64,000 nt of DNA from Branchiostoma floridae. Its lineage: Eukaryota > Chordata > Leptocardii > Amphioxiformes > Branchiostomatidae. A model generated the notes under the pieces. It was given only the letters and a program-made list of their open reading frames with translations. It had not been told where the DNA came from and made no database searches. The stretch lies in contig NC_049981.1 of assembly GCF_000003815.2 (NCBI RefSeq), positions 1,666,481-1,730,480 of the forward strand. Direction: 5' to 3'. Shown one piece after another: positions 63,853 to 64,000 of the stretch. Both the position numbers and the translations under genes were made by a program. Positions within the stretch are counted from its first letter, which is position 1. Every line of letters starts with the position of its first letter.

Positions 63853-64000
63853 CTGCAGATGAGCAGGAGGAGAGAGAGGTGATTGGTTGGTGGGGTTGCT
63901 TAGCAACAGATGAGGTCGTGTGAGGAGGGTTATAGGAACTGTGGGAGATGCCAGTCTTACTAAAGAGGAAAGATGTCTTTAAGACATTATACAGTCTTAA

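Overview
This window looks like draft genomic DNA from an invertebrate animal. An invertebrate chordate such as amphioxus (Branchiostoma) is the best fit. That is an inference from a talin nearly as conserved as vertebrate talin, short exons in long introns, and many small non-autonomous DNA transposons plus a CR1/L2-type LINE. No database search was run. One 100-base N gap (47879-47978) marks a scaffold join.

Left third (1-15 kb, + strand): about 8.5 kb of repeat-rich non-coding DNA, then five exons of a type I DnaJ co-chaperone (DNAJA1-like, 8538-11747). They carry the zinc-finger and C-terminal substrate domains. No J-domain exon is visible upstream, and a stop cuts off the acidic tail and farnesylation motif. 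A LINE remnant and a SAM-domain ORF follow.

Middle (15.9-20.5 kb, + strand): seven exons of a Src-family-like tyrosine kinase (second half of SH3, SH2, kinase N-lobe, HRDLRAAN loop, DFG). A one-base frameshift lies just before the glycine loop, and no C-lobe exon is seen, so it is a pseudogene or badly assembled. From 20.6 to 27.9 kb there are only repeats, including a LINE that looks 5'-inverted.

Right 36 kb (27965-63852, - strand): the 3' half of a talin gene, running off the right edge toward its head domain. Twenty-eight core exons join in consistent phase and match the vertebrate talin rod through to the I/LWEQ actin-binding C-terminus. Talin links integrins to actin and recruits vinculin.

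The most unusual object is a 5.6 kb exon (40807-46395) inside one talin intron. It has a strong splice acceptor, is in phase with the preceding rod exon, is open for 1862 codons and ends in its own stop. If spliced in, it would replace the last part of the rod, including the main actin-binding and dimerisation region, with a huge low-complexity tail. The same gene also shows two alternative last coding exons, two phase-0 cassette-like exons and a 24-base microexon candidate. Together these point to a talin locus with several unusual isoforms.
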